This document shows, piece after piece, positions 12,001 to 27,000 of a DNA stretch of 64,000 nucleotides. Both the position numbers and the translations under genes were made by a program. Positions within the stretch are counted from its first letter, which is position 1. Each line of letters begins with the position of its first letter. The DNA is from Toxotes chatareus (taxonomy: Eukaryota; Chordata; Actinopteri; Toxotidae): contig CM028895.1 in NCBI GenBank assembly GCA_016801885.1, positions 8,394,001 to 8,458,000 of the forward strand, read 5' to 3'. Under the pieces are notes generated by a model that saw only the letters and a program-made list of their open reading frames with translations, did no database searches and had not been told where the DNA came from.

Positions 12001-15000
12001 GTCACTTGATCTCAAGCAGCAGCTACTTATTTTGAATGGCCGATGGAGAGACCTCTTCCTCAAAGTCAAACAAGTAACAAACTAAAAAACACAACATGTT
12101 TTTATGTATGTATGTCATGTATGTCAGACATAAGAAGAAAGGACAGGACAAATTTGGTTTTAAGAAAGTTTAAGATTCCTTTTTATTTTGGTTTTGATTT
12201 GGCACTAATAGACTAATACCCTAGAAAGGTATATTTATCAGTAAAAGTAATCGCTAACTCTGCATTATCGTTCTTTTGCTGCAGTATGCCAGAGCAGATG
12301 AGCTGGAGAAGTGGAGAAAAGATCACTTGAGGGCTGTGTCAGCCCTGAAAGAGCTGCTGGACACAGCAGAGGCAAAGCTCAATGCTCCTGTTAAAGTGTC
12401 TTTCCTCAATGTCAGAGCCTTTCTGCAGGATGTGGAGGTGAGGAAAACAAACTGCTTTACCAAGTTATGTCTGTTTGTACAGACATTTATAGAATGGAGT
12501 GGTCTTTAGACTGAATTCCAAGGTGCATGATAGCACATTTTGATATTTAGAAATTATTAGAAAATGGTCAACTCCCCGGGCAAAGACATTACTAGAGATG
12601 ATAATTTTTACTTAATTTTTCAAAATAATTTTCTGTCCCAGTTGTTTTACTTCCAAGTGAACACACACTCCATTACTTTTGATCAAGAGTTACTGAAAGC
12701 TGTATGTCACTACTGGCAAAATGACTGTGTGACATACAGTTGTTATTGCTAAAAGCAGTTTTGATGAAAGTGCACTCAGTTTAAGAACATGTAAGTTGAC
12801 CCCTTGGTTCCACTTTTCATCTCAGAATACTAAGCAAAAGGTTGTTGCCATGGAGACACAATACAAGTTGGCTGCCCGCAGTGCTCAGCTCCTTGCCAAG
12901 GACGCACCACAGGATGAGGCGGCCAGAGTCATGGCAACTGTGGCAACGGCCAAAAGTCAGCTGAGTAAGGTAGGTATCATTTAAGGCCAAAACGGAGAAG
13001 CAGTATCAAATATCTCACATGTCTTTGGTAAGACACACCATTGTCACTTTTTGTCACTGTTTAATAGCCTGTTTTATTTGTCTCCAGGTGAGAGAGCGAT
13101 GTCCCTCCCTAGTGAGGGAGTGTCATGTCCTTCTGCCACTGTTGGAGGAGATGGAAAAACACATCACTGCTTTTTACCAGGCCCTGGAGAGGGCCAGTCG
13201 CATCACTTCTGCTGCAAGAGACCCAGACTCACAGGCCCAGACCCAGCATAAACAAAAGTGGCAGGTCAGAGATATTTAAATGGTTACCACGTAGAAACCT
13301 GACTGATCATTAAAGATCACTAAGATCATTAAACTGGGGATTCTTGGAGTCTCTTTGTTTCTTGACTTTTGAATGAAGATGGTGAATAAAATATTGCAAT
13401 CAAAAGGAATGATGGCCATATCTACAAAAATAAGCCTGCTTTTTGTGTCTGTTCTGTTACCTGCACTACTCTGTGCTGTCAAAAAAACTAATATTCATCT
13501 GGTCAAGTAAATCTAATGGGAGTGGAATAGCTGATTGATAATAAACGTGTGGAATATATAATTGCACTATTATGAACACACAGTTGTTACGGTATTATCT
13601 CCACGATTTCTTTAGGATTTGTTAAACCAGCAGCAAAGCTGTAAACGATGTCTGTCAGTGATTGAGAGGAACCACCACACCGTGCAGAGGACGCTCTCCA
13701 CCAGTAAGGTGCTCCGAAACTTTGACCTGTCACTGCTGCAAAAGAGAGTGGCTGAAATACAGAGCTCAGCACAGGTGAGCATTATACACACATGTATACC
13801 TACACATACCCGAATGCCACACAGCGAGTGGATTACCCACAACGATGATTACATTAATGAGATTACAAGAACATCAAAACACCCAGGAGGCAACAGTGTA
13901 CAATGGACTTCCTCACGTGTCTCATTATTCTGTTGCTTCAAGTAAGAGAAATAATGTAATTACACAATATTACCGAAGAGACCAATTACAATCACCACTA
14001 CCCTGTCCCTCCTCTCAGGCTTTGCTGAAGGAGGTGGGGGAATGGAGAAGGCAGGAAGAGGCCAACAACTGCCTGAGGAGGAGGTTTGAGGAATCACGAC
14101 AAGAGCTGGAGAGGGTGCTGAAGAAAGCTCAGGGCTACTTGAGAGAGACTGGAGATGCTGAGGATCTACTGAAGAGACATACTGTAAGATCAAACCTGTA
14201 GCCTTCTGTTTTAAATAGAGCAGGTACACAGGGATACAGTTAATTTGTAGACTCATTAGTGTTACCTAAATTTCTATTTTAGTTCAGTGGTGGAAAGGGG
14301 TACAGTGTTAACCTTTAGTCTGTGTAGTTTGGTTCCAGAATTAAAACAGTATGAAACTACCATATATCATTAATGTAAACTCAGAAATTGCTTTCTTCAC
14401 TTTGATCTTGCATCTTTGTAATGCAGGATTTTTTCGGCCAACTGGATCAGCGAGTGCTGAGCGTGTTCTTGAAGGCATGTGATGAGCTGACTGACATCCT
14501 GCCACAGGAGGAACAACAGGGGCTGCAAGAAACTGTCCGCAGGCTGCACAAGCACTGGAAGGTCAGAGGTCACCATTCTTTAACATTCTCACTAATTACT
14601 GCACATCCCTCGAGGCGCATTGCCAATACTTCATTAACCTAACCAGGAAGACCTTTGGCTTTGATGGAGTTTCCTCCAGTCTGATTCCAATTAACCTGTA
14701 CTAGTTAGACTAAAATGCAACTCAGTGTTTACTCGCAGTCTCAGGGGATATTTTGTCTTTGACAGTTTTGAGGACTGTATATCACATGTCTTATCTACCA
14801 TGTCTCCTATGCTTTGTGTCATTTCTGTCTTTTCCACAGGACATCCAGGGTGAAGTGCCATCTCACCTGCTCCATGTGAAAGTGGAGGTGGAGCAAAGTC
14901 GAGTGGCTGTGATCCTACAAGACTGCAGAGCAGAGCTGGACAGAGAAATGCAAGCCCTGTCTGGCACCTGCACCAGCGAGCGGGTGATCAAAGAGCACAG

Positions 15001-18000
15001 AGTGAGCCTCGGATTTTGGCAGAAACTTAAAACAGATTAAACCAAGAGCGAGAGAAAGATAAAATCACTTAACGTCTCCTTTCTGGAGCCTCTCAAGTTT
15101 CAGCATTTCCTTCTTTCTTATCTCCAGACTTTCTTCAGGGAACGCAAACCTCTGACTTTGTGTGAGAAGAGGATTAGGAACATGGAGGATCTGTGTCACA
15201 AGTTGCCTGACAACAACCCGGCTTATCGAACACTAGACTCCACAAGAAGGGCTGTAGATGAGGTTACAGAGCAAATTAAGAGCACCCACCTCAAACTGGA
15301 GCAGCACCCAGATAAATGGAAAGAGTGGAACGAGAGGTAAAGATCAACAAAAACTCAAAATCCCCACAGAAATTCCAACATCTTTAAGTCTTACTTTTTC
15401 ATCACTGCAGGGGGTTCAGATTACTGGTTTCTTTTTCCTAGGTTCTGTGAACTTTCCGACTGGCTCTCATCTCAGAGGAGGCAGGTGAGACTCTTGAGAG
15501 AGACCGCAAGAAATTCCAGCCATCAGGAGCAAGTGAATGCTGCTGTTCAGGTGAGCCAGTAAACTGTGTTTGCTGCCGAAGGCGCAGAGATTAGTTCATG
15601 TACAGCTGATCCTCAGTAAACCCACATTCCCTTTTTTGTGCTTCCACCATTTTTAGGCACTGCAGGAAGCCGTGGATGCCCGTGAGGAAAGCTTACTGTG
15701 GCTTAAAAACATCCTTGCTGAACTCTCTGAGGTTAGTTCTGAACTGGAGGTCCAGAGACAAAGAGCAGCCCTGGCCAAACTCTCAACTGACGTGCGGGGA
15801 CTCTTTTCTTCTCTCTGTCAGGTATTCAAAGATGTTGTGTTAAAAGTGCGTCTGTCTCTGTGTTTTCTTCATGAAATCCTTCTTTCTGATCCTCTGCTGT
15901 CTTAATTCACAGTGGGGTGAAGAGGGCTCTGCCAAGTTCCAGTATGAGGAGTTGAGGGAGGAGGTGCGTGGTGCTCTGGAGGAGGTTCTTAGAGCACGAA
16001 GGGAGGCTGAGGAGCAGACCAGAAAGATCCTTGATGCTGAATATCTCGAGGAGGCCAAACAACTTTATCTCATTCACCAGGTGTGTATAGAGGTGGTGGT
16101 GTCAGCTGTGCACAGATGTTTAATATATAGAACCATGCATCAAACAGACATGTTCAGATGACACTAAGATGCCAATGAACACAAATTTATATGCACATTA
16201 CAGCAACACCTAAAGCGCCTGCATGCGAACAGGAGAGAGGCAGAGCTCCTGGTGTCCCACTGCCGCCAGCTGCAGACAGGGGAGGTGCTCAGTGAGTCTC
16301 TACAGGAACTGGAGGAAGCTTTCAGAGAGGTTGACCGCAAATCGGGGGCAAAAGAGCACAACCTGCAGGTAGACAGAGCCTGCATTTTTCTCACTTGTCA
16401 GTGTGTATCTGTGAGTGTCATTGATTATCCACACACACCCCTGCCGTGGTCATTGATTGGTCCAACATTTCATTACTCATCTCCTCCGTGTGTACATGCA
16501 GTATTTTCTGTATGAAACTTTATCCATGGATATGTTTCTGCTCTTTTTTCATCATCTGAAGGCCACTCTGACCTCGTGGCAGAACTTCGAAGCAGAGAGA
16601 GAAACAGTTTGGAGGTTTATCAGCAACACCAACAATGAACTACACAAAGAACTTATTTTCAACAGCCTGGACAGCCTGAGAACGGAACTGGAGCACAATA
16701 AGGTGTGTGTCTTTGTTATTGTATTTGTTCATGCATATACTACATACCCTGCTTTTGTTTATAAAAGGTACTGGCTTCTTTTCTGTCTGCAGGAGCTCCT
16801 CACTGGGGTTGAGGAATGTTGTGTGAGAGCAGATCTCCTCTTGGAGAAGGCAGCAGATATTCAGCTTGGTCCAAAGAATCAGACTCTTCTTCTGCAGCAG
16901 GCCCAGTCCACCAGAGAAGCAGTCACACAACTTCTAGACCACCTCAACAAGAAGTAAGAATATCTTCACCTCGGTTCCCCCATCCTCTTGAAATGTGCTC
17001 TTTGAACTTGTGCTCTATAACTTCCTCAAACTTAAGTCATATTTTCAAATTTAATGGGGAAAAAAGTGAAGTACAAAAGCACTTTTCGCCAAGCAAAATG
17101 ATATTGTTTGTCATTTTTTATCACTTAGGAACAAGGCTTTTAGTTTAACAACAAAATTGCAGATCTGCCATAGTACTTTTATACAGTCATCATTCATTTT
17201 GCCTCTTTGATGAGCTATTTTATTTAAGCGAAATTGCCAGCTGCAGTCAGGTGTCAGTGACTATGACATAGACATGCATCAAGTATATTTGACAAAATAC
17301 ATCTTTCCTAATCTTGTGTCTTTCAGTGTTGTCCAGCTGGAGAGGATGTGTGTGTGGTGGGAGCGCTTCAGCAGTCAATCAGAGACCCTCTCCTCTTGGA
17401 TCAGTGAGAAGGAGCAGGAGCTTGAGGCCATCAACACCACCTCCTCCTTGGATCCTTTAGACAAAAACATCAGCACCGTGGAGGTACTGTATGCCATGTC
17501 TCTCCTATTATAGCATTTTATTCTGCAACTTGTTTTTTTGATCCCATGGTGCCATGGTTGCCCATGGTCCCATGGTTTTCTAAGTTCAGATCAGTTCCTC
17601 AGAGGCAAGTCTGTGACTGACGGTACAATCAGTATTAGGGAAGTTTTTACACTCCTTCAATAATCTTCTGATATTCACAAATACACATGCATCATCCACA
17701 CATTTATTCGTAGCTCCAAGGGAAATGAATCAAAATTGCTGTCTCTCCTTATGTCTGTTGTGTATAGTATCAGTGTGCCCTCAGGGTTATTAAGATTGAG
17801 ATGAAATAAAATGAAATTTTAATCTAACCCCAAGGGGAAATTGGGTCAGTGCTGCAGCTAAGACTAGGATATAGAAAATAAATTGATCATATTGAGGAAA
17901 ATATAATCTCGCCAAGCCAGACTTCAGCCTTGTCAGTCTCACAGAGTTTTGGAGAAAATCTGGTTAAAAAAAAAAAAAATTGGGATAGTTGGACTTAGCA

Positions 18001-21000
18001 AAAATCCTGAGGCAGCCATTTGATTTTTTTGTAAATTTGAAAATATTTGCCTCCAGAAACAGCACGGTTACTTTTCTTTTCATCCAAACTTTTGTGCTTG
18101 AATTTTTCTAGACCTTCATGAACCTGAAATACAGTAGTCTCGTTTTGCCAGATAAATAATTTATTGAAGGTTAGAAATAACAGTGTCTCTTCCTGTTATC
18201 AAGTCTTTCTCTCCTTCTGTCTCTTGTTTTTCTCTTTTATTGTATTTTCCCCAACTCTTGCCCACATACATTTCCTCAATATAATTTGTATGTTGTTGCT
18301 TCTCTCCAGGAGGTGGGGAAAGGTCTAGAGGAGAGAAGGGCAGCCCTGGGCCACATGGAGGCAGACTGTGAGGCCCTATCAAGGTTTGTGACCCCTGGTG
18401 AGGCTGGACGTATCCGGGCACGTCTTACCCAGATAAGGCGCTACTGGGAAGAGCTGAAGGGGAGAGTGGAACAGCTGGGAGGACAGCTCAACCAGAGCGC
18501 CTCCTACCGGCAGAGATACAATGATAACCTTGAACAGGTATGAAGCAACACATAATGCTCTAACAAAAGTGATTTCAAGACATATGCTTTAACCCTCATC
18601 CAACTTTGATTCACTGGTGTTGAAATTGTAACTAAGACTTTTTAAGATTTTTATTTTTGAGTAACTGAAGTTTTTGTCATTGTCAGGTCAAGAAAACCAT
18701 GAGTGATATTGAAGAGAAGCTTGACTGTCCAATCGCGCAGTGTTCATCATCATCTGAGACCTACAAAATCCTCCAGAATCATATGGTGAGAAAAAACACA
18801 GCGTGCACCTATTAAATCACAATTTGCCTAGATTGATTTTCAGGTTAAACTGTAATGAACAACATGACACTGTTTTCTGTAATTTAGCTCAGTGGAAAAG
18901 TGTTGGTTATCTTTTTTGTATACCTTATGTACAGGAATTTTCTTTGTAGTCACTGTGGTTTAACATCCTCTGCTGAGACGATGACAAATGCATCTCCATT
19001 TCCTCCAGGAGGTCTGCCAGACTGTTGAGCAGCTAAAGCCCAGGCTGATGGCTCTGTGTTCGGCCATGAAGAGGCTTGGAGAGGGCAGCCAGCTGGAGGA
19101 AGAGGTGGCTAACCTCCAGAAGCAACAGGGGCAGTTTCTGGGAAAGGCCTCGGAAAAGCAAGCTACATTAGAAAGTCTTCTAGCACTGTGGCAAAGGTAC
19201 AATAAACAGCAATAAGTGCCCACATTTGGGCCTTTTGTAGAAATTTGGTCTTTCTATTTATCTCTATTTTCTATAAGATACGATGGTACTACATTGAAAA
19301 ATGTCATACATCACCTGTGTATTTGTCTGGAAAAGAACATCAGTCTGTGGCAGGCTTGTATGCTGTGTGAAGCTGAATGTTCCAGCCATACTCAGCAACA
19401 TCCTGAATGTCTGGCCATATTGAATTCCCAGGCTTGAACCATGCAGCTTTTCAGAGATCAGCATGTACAGATCTGTAGACAGAACAGAATAACAAAGAGT
19501 CTCTGTTTCTCTGTTATTATCTGAAAATGGCTCTGTTTATTCATCATGAGCTGACTTGAGATTTTATCCAGGATGCATTGCAAGCCGCTGGGATTCCTTG
19601 CTGGGATGATAGTATTGTTCTGTAACTGGTGTGCGTGTATCTCTTCAACACCTAGATGTGGTGTGTTTGACTATTTCTGGTGTTTGTCACGCCACACAAA
19701 CACAGGAACTATGAAAAGGGAAATGAGGAAATGATTTATAAGGAACAGTTTTGAGAATACAGCTGACGGCTGGAGGAGTTGTTTTTTTTTTTTTTTACTA
19801 TACTGTCCTCTTGTTTTTGCTGTCTGTTTTCCCTGTCAGCCGACTCACATGAGTATTTTATTCTGATCGTATAAACATTTCTATTTCTCCTTTTTATCGT
19901 GCATGTGCTCTTTCTGCTGAATCCTCCTCTATATGCCAATTTCCTCTTTTATTCCCTGAATTATTCCCCGATCTTTGTGTGATGTAGAGCAGCAAAATCT
20001 TATCTTTGACACAGTCTGTCTGTCCCCCTGTCAGCCATTGCGTTCCTGTTCTAATAATATGCTTTTATTATCATTTTCTTTGTTCACACAATAGACTTTC
20101 ACTGGAGCAATTGTTTCTCTTTCTTTGTACTATTCAGAAGGGACAAAATATTCCAGTCACTGTGGTAACTGCTTAAAATGCAAAAGTCTTTTAGTATTTA
20201 CCCAGTCAGTGACTCTTTTTTAAATTAACTGATTTGTATTTTTGCTGCTAAACTTTTGGCAGGTTTATGTGTTTCAGTTTGTGTATGTGTGGTTCTGTTT
20301 TTCTGTTGTAGTCAACCTCATTTCGTCCCCTGCAGGTGTATGCATGAGGGATTACTTAGAGCACTGGGTGCTCTGGCGAGATATGGTTGCCCTCATTATG
20401 AGCCTGTCACTGATACTGAGCCATGGTCAGATAAAAAAAATAACTCACGGACAGTATCACTCCGTGTGTGTGCGTCTGTTTGTCTACTTTAAGATCATTA
20501 GCTGCTACTGATATCCATCTATTTATCCAATTCATTCAAGGATGGTCCTGCGTACGTTTTCTCTGATTTAAACACATACCACCTTTGTATCTACAGATTT
20601 GAAAAGGAGATTTCGTCCATGAAAAGCTGGCTGGACAGGTGTGAGTCTGTTTGCTGTCCAGACACCGAACTGCTCTCTGCAGACAAAGTAAAGCTTAGGA
20701 ATGAACTACAGAATATACAGGTAAATCATTTCACCATTCCTTATTTGTGTTTCACTTATCAGAAGTTTTGTGGCGTATAATTTTTAAATATTTATTCACC
20801 CATCCAGGAAATGCAGCGGGAGACACCATCCTATGATGTCCTTCTCCAGGGTCTTGTGAATCTCGGATTGTGTCTGTATCCCACAGCACCTGAAGCTCGT
20901 ATCCAAGAGTTCAGTGATGATCTCACACAGCTACAGGAGAGATCCACCTCTGTGAAGAACAGCATATCACACAGGTACCTGTGTTTTTTTACATTGTTAT

Positions 21001-24000
21001 ATAGATAATTTACACCTGTATACCCCTGCATGGATGGATTCCAGCATTTTTCCTATCAGCTTTTTCCCCCAAGTTGTTTATTTAATTTATTTTTAGATCT
21101 CTAAAAGTACTAATCACGGTCATATAACTACCTCTCCTTTAGGTTTGAGCTGCTGGAGTCACAGTTGTCACAGCTGGAGTTGTTTGATGAGGCGCTGCTG
21201 ACTCTGACCCAAAGGAGTGAAAACTTCCTGTCTGTCTTGAGAAGCTCTTCCCAGGTTGATATTGCTGATCTTGAGGCTGCAATCACTAAGCTGAAGGTGA
21301 GAAATCAATAATGTGTTAACAATGATGTCTTTTATAGGCACTGTATGTTAGAGCAGTTACAGTAAGCAAGTTTATATTGATTGCTGTTCGAGCTCATAGA
21401 AGTTCGTCTAATTAAACTGTCTTGTCACAGGAGCATGGGGAGAAACTACAGGCGTATGCATCGCTGAGAGAGACACTTCATCAAAGAGAGTCCTCCCTTC
21501 TTCGCTCTTCCACCCCGGAGGCCCAACAGCAGCTCCAGGGCTGGAGGGAGGACTGCCTACAGCCCCTCAGTGAATCCCAGCGTCTCCTGCTCGTCCGTAA
21601 AGAGTGCCTGACTGAGTTAAAGACTTTCCTTGGGAAGCACGCAGTGGCAACTAAGGCTGTGCATCGCCTTCACGAGGCTGTTGAGGGCAGGGGGAGCTGG
21701 GACCGCGCCAAGGCTGAAGAGCTGCATCATGGAATAGGGGAAGTGGCTAAAGATGTGACCCGGCTTGAGGCTGAGGCAGTCGGGTTAGATGGGCAGCTGA
21801 GCAAGGCACACCTGCAACTGTGTGGGGCAGAATGGGCAGGTTCCAGGGACACAGGCCATCCACAGGGAAGAACGTCTTGCAGAGGACAGGCAGTGGCTCT
21901 CACAATGGCTCTGGAGGAAGTACAGAGGGGTGTGGGATGGAGGCAGAGTGAAGCAGATGCTTTAGGCGCCTTGTGGAGCTCCTTCAGGGAGAGGAGGGAA
22001 GAGGTGATGAAGAATTTGAGGAAACTTGAGGATGAAGTGAGGCATGAGGGGGCCAGAGAGAGCTCTGTACAGGCCTTTCAAAACAGGTATGAACACGATG
22101 TTCTGTTATTATTCTTTAATAAGCAAATTAATAAGCAACATACAAATCTGAAAATCTTTGTGCAAGACTTAAATTTTGTTCATCTGAAAAAACACTGCAT
22201 CCCTATTATTTGGATAAAAATTTGATCTCACTGAATTAATTCAAAGGACTGTAATTTTTTGTTGTTCTCAAAGGTGTATTGTTGAATATATTTTGTGGAA
22301 TACACTGTCACGTTCAGGTGCATCCTGTGAAACCCACTCTATGCCAAACTCCTCAAGAACTGTCAATGAATGAAGCCAAGCTACAGACGGACAAATCCAT
22401 TTAAATCTGATCTCCTGAAAAATGAGATATATTATGTTGGAATCAGGCTAGTGATCCCCATTGTTTTCTCCTGCATCTGCTTCTCCCAGGCTGCGTTTTT
22501 TCGTCCAGCTGGAGGATGAGCTCCAGTCCCTGCAGCACTCTCAACAGTGGTTAGAGGAAAAGGGAAGCCAGCTGGCCCAAAGAGACAGTGAGCTGGCTGG
22601 GGAGGCTCTCAGGGAGGTAGCTCTGGTGAAGACAGCCTGGGAGAACGTCAGGACTCTGATCACCAACGGGTAAGGAGGGGAGACGACAGAGAGGGATTTA
22701 GACTTATTCATCCTGTTTAAAATCCTTTGCTGTATTTGTTTTTGGTTCTGCTGAGCAAGGTGGGGAGTTAATTTGGGACCTAAGTAGAATTGGTTAGATA
22801 ACTTTTAATCAATTTAACATGGAAACACAACAGAGTAGGAGCAGCTGCAGAATCTGTTGGCTTCTTACCAACTAATATCCACTGCCACTTCACAAGGAAT
22901 ATCTTTGACCTTTTTTTCTCTCTTTCTTAATTCAGTCAAGAACAGAGTGGGTTGGTGGTAGATCTTCTCCGTCGGTTTCATCACCTGAAGTCAATCCTGT
23001 GCACTGTGGTGGACAGTGCTCATAGTATCGCACACAATCTGCCCGACCACAATCACAACACTCAGGAGGCCAAAAGGACTTTCATACGGGTCAGAATCTT
23101 TAGTTTTTCTAAACTGCTGTGTATAACTTCTTTTTTCATGTTTTCAGTGAAATGTGTTTTTCAGGTAATAAAATAAGTTTTACATGGTTTATTTAGCTAA
23201 AGATACTTAAAAACAGTTAGACATTGATGGCTTTCACTAGGCAGCAACTGTTTGTTTTCTCTTATTAAAATCACTGCACTGTGTAATTCTGCAGTTATTT
23301 ATTTACCTGTATCATGGTAAAATGTGTATAATCTTACCTGTGTATCAATCTATATAATGTAATATCAGTCTCTCAGAAACAGAGCTCCATTGCAACAATC
23401 AATGCCCTCTCTTCCCTTCTAGTTTGTACAGTATCTCTCCCTCTAGTGGTGGTCTGTTGTCATTCCTTCTGCCGTCCTCTCTGCCCCTCTAGCATGAGAC
23501 TGTCCAAGCGGAGCTGAGAGAAAAGCAGGAAGACATGGACCAGCTCATTAGTACGGTCGAGGACCTGCAGAGAGAACTGGAGAAGGTTCCCAGCTCTGAT
23601 ACATCCTCCATCCAGAGAGACATGGAGACGTTGAGAGACCAGTGGCTGGAGGTGAGTGGTGCTCTGTAACACAGTTTGTGCCATGCTTCTATTTTGGTGA
23701 AAAAATCACTCAGCGGTTTTTTATTTTAGACAAATGCTTGATACATTCACATCCTAGATCTACTTTTTCAGTCCATTGTGAAATAATACTAATGAATTGT
23801 CCTTGTCCTGAATTGTGGGACTTGAATTTTCTAGAAACCATGAGGATTATTTTGCCCAGCCTGGGGCTTAAATATGATAACAACTATGAAGAGATTTGTG
23901 GTGTTGTTTACTATGACTATTTAAAAAAAAACCTCAATTATGACATCTACAGTGCAGTTCTGCCAAACACTTGCGCTGTTCCTGTTTTAATGATATTTAT

Positions 24001-27000
24001 TTCTGTCTGTTTTTCCCTTTTTTCCATTTTCTCCTCTTGTGGGATTCAGTTGGCTGCTCAGCTGTCAGAAGTGAGACAGAAATATAAACAAGTCTAGACA
24101 CGTTATCTGCCTTTATGTCTTTCTCTCTCTCTCACTTCTTATCCCCACATCTGTCAAACCAATTAAGTCTCGTTTTCCTTCCATCTCCCAGTAAAGCATA
24201 CCACCCCCTGTCACTGGGAGGCAGAGAGAAAACCGATCACAAAGGAGAGAGAGCCCATGTCTCTGGTTGACTGAGATGTATTCTGTCCCGTACTCAAGCA
24301 GACTTCTGGTCTCTGTTCCTGCAGGTCTCAGAAAGAATTCAAACCAACACAGAGAGACTTGGCCTCTGTGTGGCCCTGTGGGACGACCTCAAGGCCATGG
24401 AGCAGGACATCAACCAGTGGACAGCCACCTCCATCGCTGACCTCACAGACAGCGTCACCAATCTCAGTGATAAGGAGAAGGCAGAGGCCCAGCTTACCAC
24501 CTTTCAGGTTAGATTGTGCTGGGCGGTCTTTGTGAAAGAGTGTGTGAGTGATGATGGTGGTGTAATATGCAGATTGAGTTGAGTCATAGCAGTTGTGAGG
24601 TAATTGAAATATCCTGCACTTTGCTCTACAGGCTGAGGTTGAGAAGAGGGAGCAGAAGCTGGATGCCCTGCAGGAGAGAGTGACAGAGCTGAAGGAGCGA
24701 GCCAAACTGCAGGAAACCCCGTTACAAATGCAGGTGAATATGGAGCAGAGGAGAAATACAGGAGGAATTTGCTGAAGCTATTATAGCAGAAGAATATTTT
24801 TTATCTTGTCCTTGAGGTGATGGGTAATGTTTCACATAGGATCTAATGTAATGCAATGATGTTTTAGGCTCTGAGGCAGGAAACTCATTACACTACAGCT
24901 ATGTGTTTGTAATGATGGTATTACAAATGCTTGTTTTGTTGTCAGGTTTAATGTTTTTTGGCCACATTTTTATTTCTTAGGAAGATATGGAACAAATTTC
25001 TATCATAAACTTTAAAAATATCGCTACATCTGATCTACGTTTAATTATAAGTGAACAGAATGAAAGGAAGATTTTTTTTTGCTTAGCAAGTGGGATTTTT
25101 CTTTTTTCTTGCATAAGGCAAAAACGTTATTACTAATGCAAACCCCTTGAATCTTTAATGTTTGCCATTGGTGTTATTTTGCAACTTGTCATACAAAAGA
25201 TAATCACTTCTTGCATGTTTTCTGTATCTGCTTTGATTGTTTAATGTTGCTAAATGTCTTTATTGAACCAGGTCCTGGAGTCAGACCTGAGGAAGAAAAT
25301 GACCCATGCACAGGAGGTGTACAACCAGGCCAAACACACTCTGACCTACTTCACTTTCCAAAAACAGCGACTTGAGGACCTCATGTCCCAGATGGCTGAG
25401 CGGCTGGAGGCAGTTGAGGGTTCCTTGTCTGACCTCACTGAAGCTACTTCCCCTGAAGATATTGGTACTGTCAAGGTATGATACATTTACTTCACTTTGG
25501 TACAAGAATACAGTAATTCAAGAACTATACATAGTATAGTATTTACGCGCAAATTGAAAATGTGCGCAAAAACTGATTGGAAACCTACTCAGCGTCTCTG
25601 CCCTTTCCACCACTTCATAGTCTCACTGATGAACATATATTTTTGCTGCTCATATACAGGACCTGCAGAGCGTTGTGCAGCAACAGAGGGCAGACATGGA
25701 CTCGGCTAGAGATGCCCTGACTGCCCTGTGCAGGTCGCATCCCTCTCAGGAGCTGTCAAGCCTCTCCTCTGACCTCACCTTTATTGCCAAGCGAACAGAG
25801 GCTGTTGCTCAGCGCTGTGCCAAGACCAGGGGCAGCCTGCAGGATGGGCTACAGCTCCATTTCAACGGTAAGATATGTGACTGGTCAGTTTTGTTTTTGT
25901 TCGGAGTTCTGGAAGGACCTTTAGATGCTTCATGAAATTTTTTTGCCCTTTCTTTTAATTAACACCACGTGGACCTTATAAGCATGGAAAAATAGAAATA
26001 GACATTTAAAAAGGGGGGAAGTGGTGGGTCACGTATACATACAGACAGACTACACAGACTGTAGTCTGAAGGACACATTTGAATGTCAGATGCATATTTA
26101 CACAGAGTCTGGCCTGAATGTTGTAGTACAGGCAATCCACTTTGTCCAATTCTCAACAGCTATATATTTCTGGGTTCTCAAGTTACTCCCTGATAAAGGA
26201 GAAGTTAGAATTTTAATAACGCTTAAAATCTCATAATCGCCCAATGAAATACTGCACAGTTATATGGCGAAATGTCATTTGTTCATGTTAGTGGTGCAAC
26301 AGATTTAGTGTTGATTATCCTACATTTTTCCCCAGAGCACACTCAATCCGCCCACAACAACCCACACTCCATTGACACACACTGTCTGGTACACCGGTGC
26401 GCTCTCGTTGCTCAGGCACACACCTGTGCCTCAGAGAGTAATGTCGCTCTCGTCACATCTGTTCTCGAGGGAGTCATTTTGGGCTTGTTGCCAAGGCAAC
26501 CTGGCGCTGCACAGCGTGGACACACCCACACTTCCCATCTGCCTCAACACATCTCCTCCTCTCACTCTCCTGCTTTTGGTTACTCCGCTTTTAAATCTTC
26601 TCTGCCTTCATTTTACCACACATCAGTTTTTTTCAACTAGTACTAGTAGCAAGCATCTCATTTTTCCCTCTTCGTTTCACGGGTTCTTACTCTTCCTCAA
26701 AGCAGAGCTCGTCCAAGACTTCCATGCCTGGCTTGCAGATCTAAAGTTGGAGCTGAAAGAATGTTCAAACCAATCAGGAGATGTTGCCATCCTTGGAGCC
26801 AAGTTACAGAGGTTGAAGGTAGTATAATATCGTACTCTTACATAACTTACTGATAGCGCAGTTGCCAGGGAGCTCTGACTAATCAAGGGCATATTCAGGT
26901 CTGTCTGACTACAAATACTTCCAGTGAAAGAGTTATGAGCTTATAAAGCTTCTTAGTTAGGCATATGAAGACTGTGGTAAATCTAGATCTGAGGGCTGTA

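Noticed and set aside
20336..20420. Possible exon after ccctgcag in intron 33
   Set aside because: Exons 33 and 34 join correctly in homology and phase without it, and no donor with an open frame follows.
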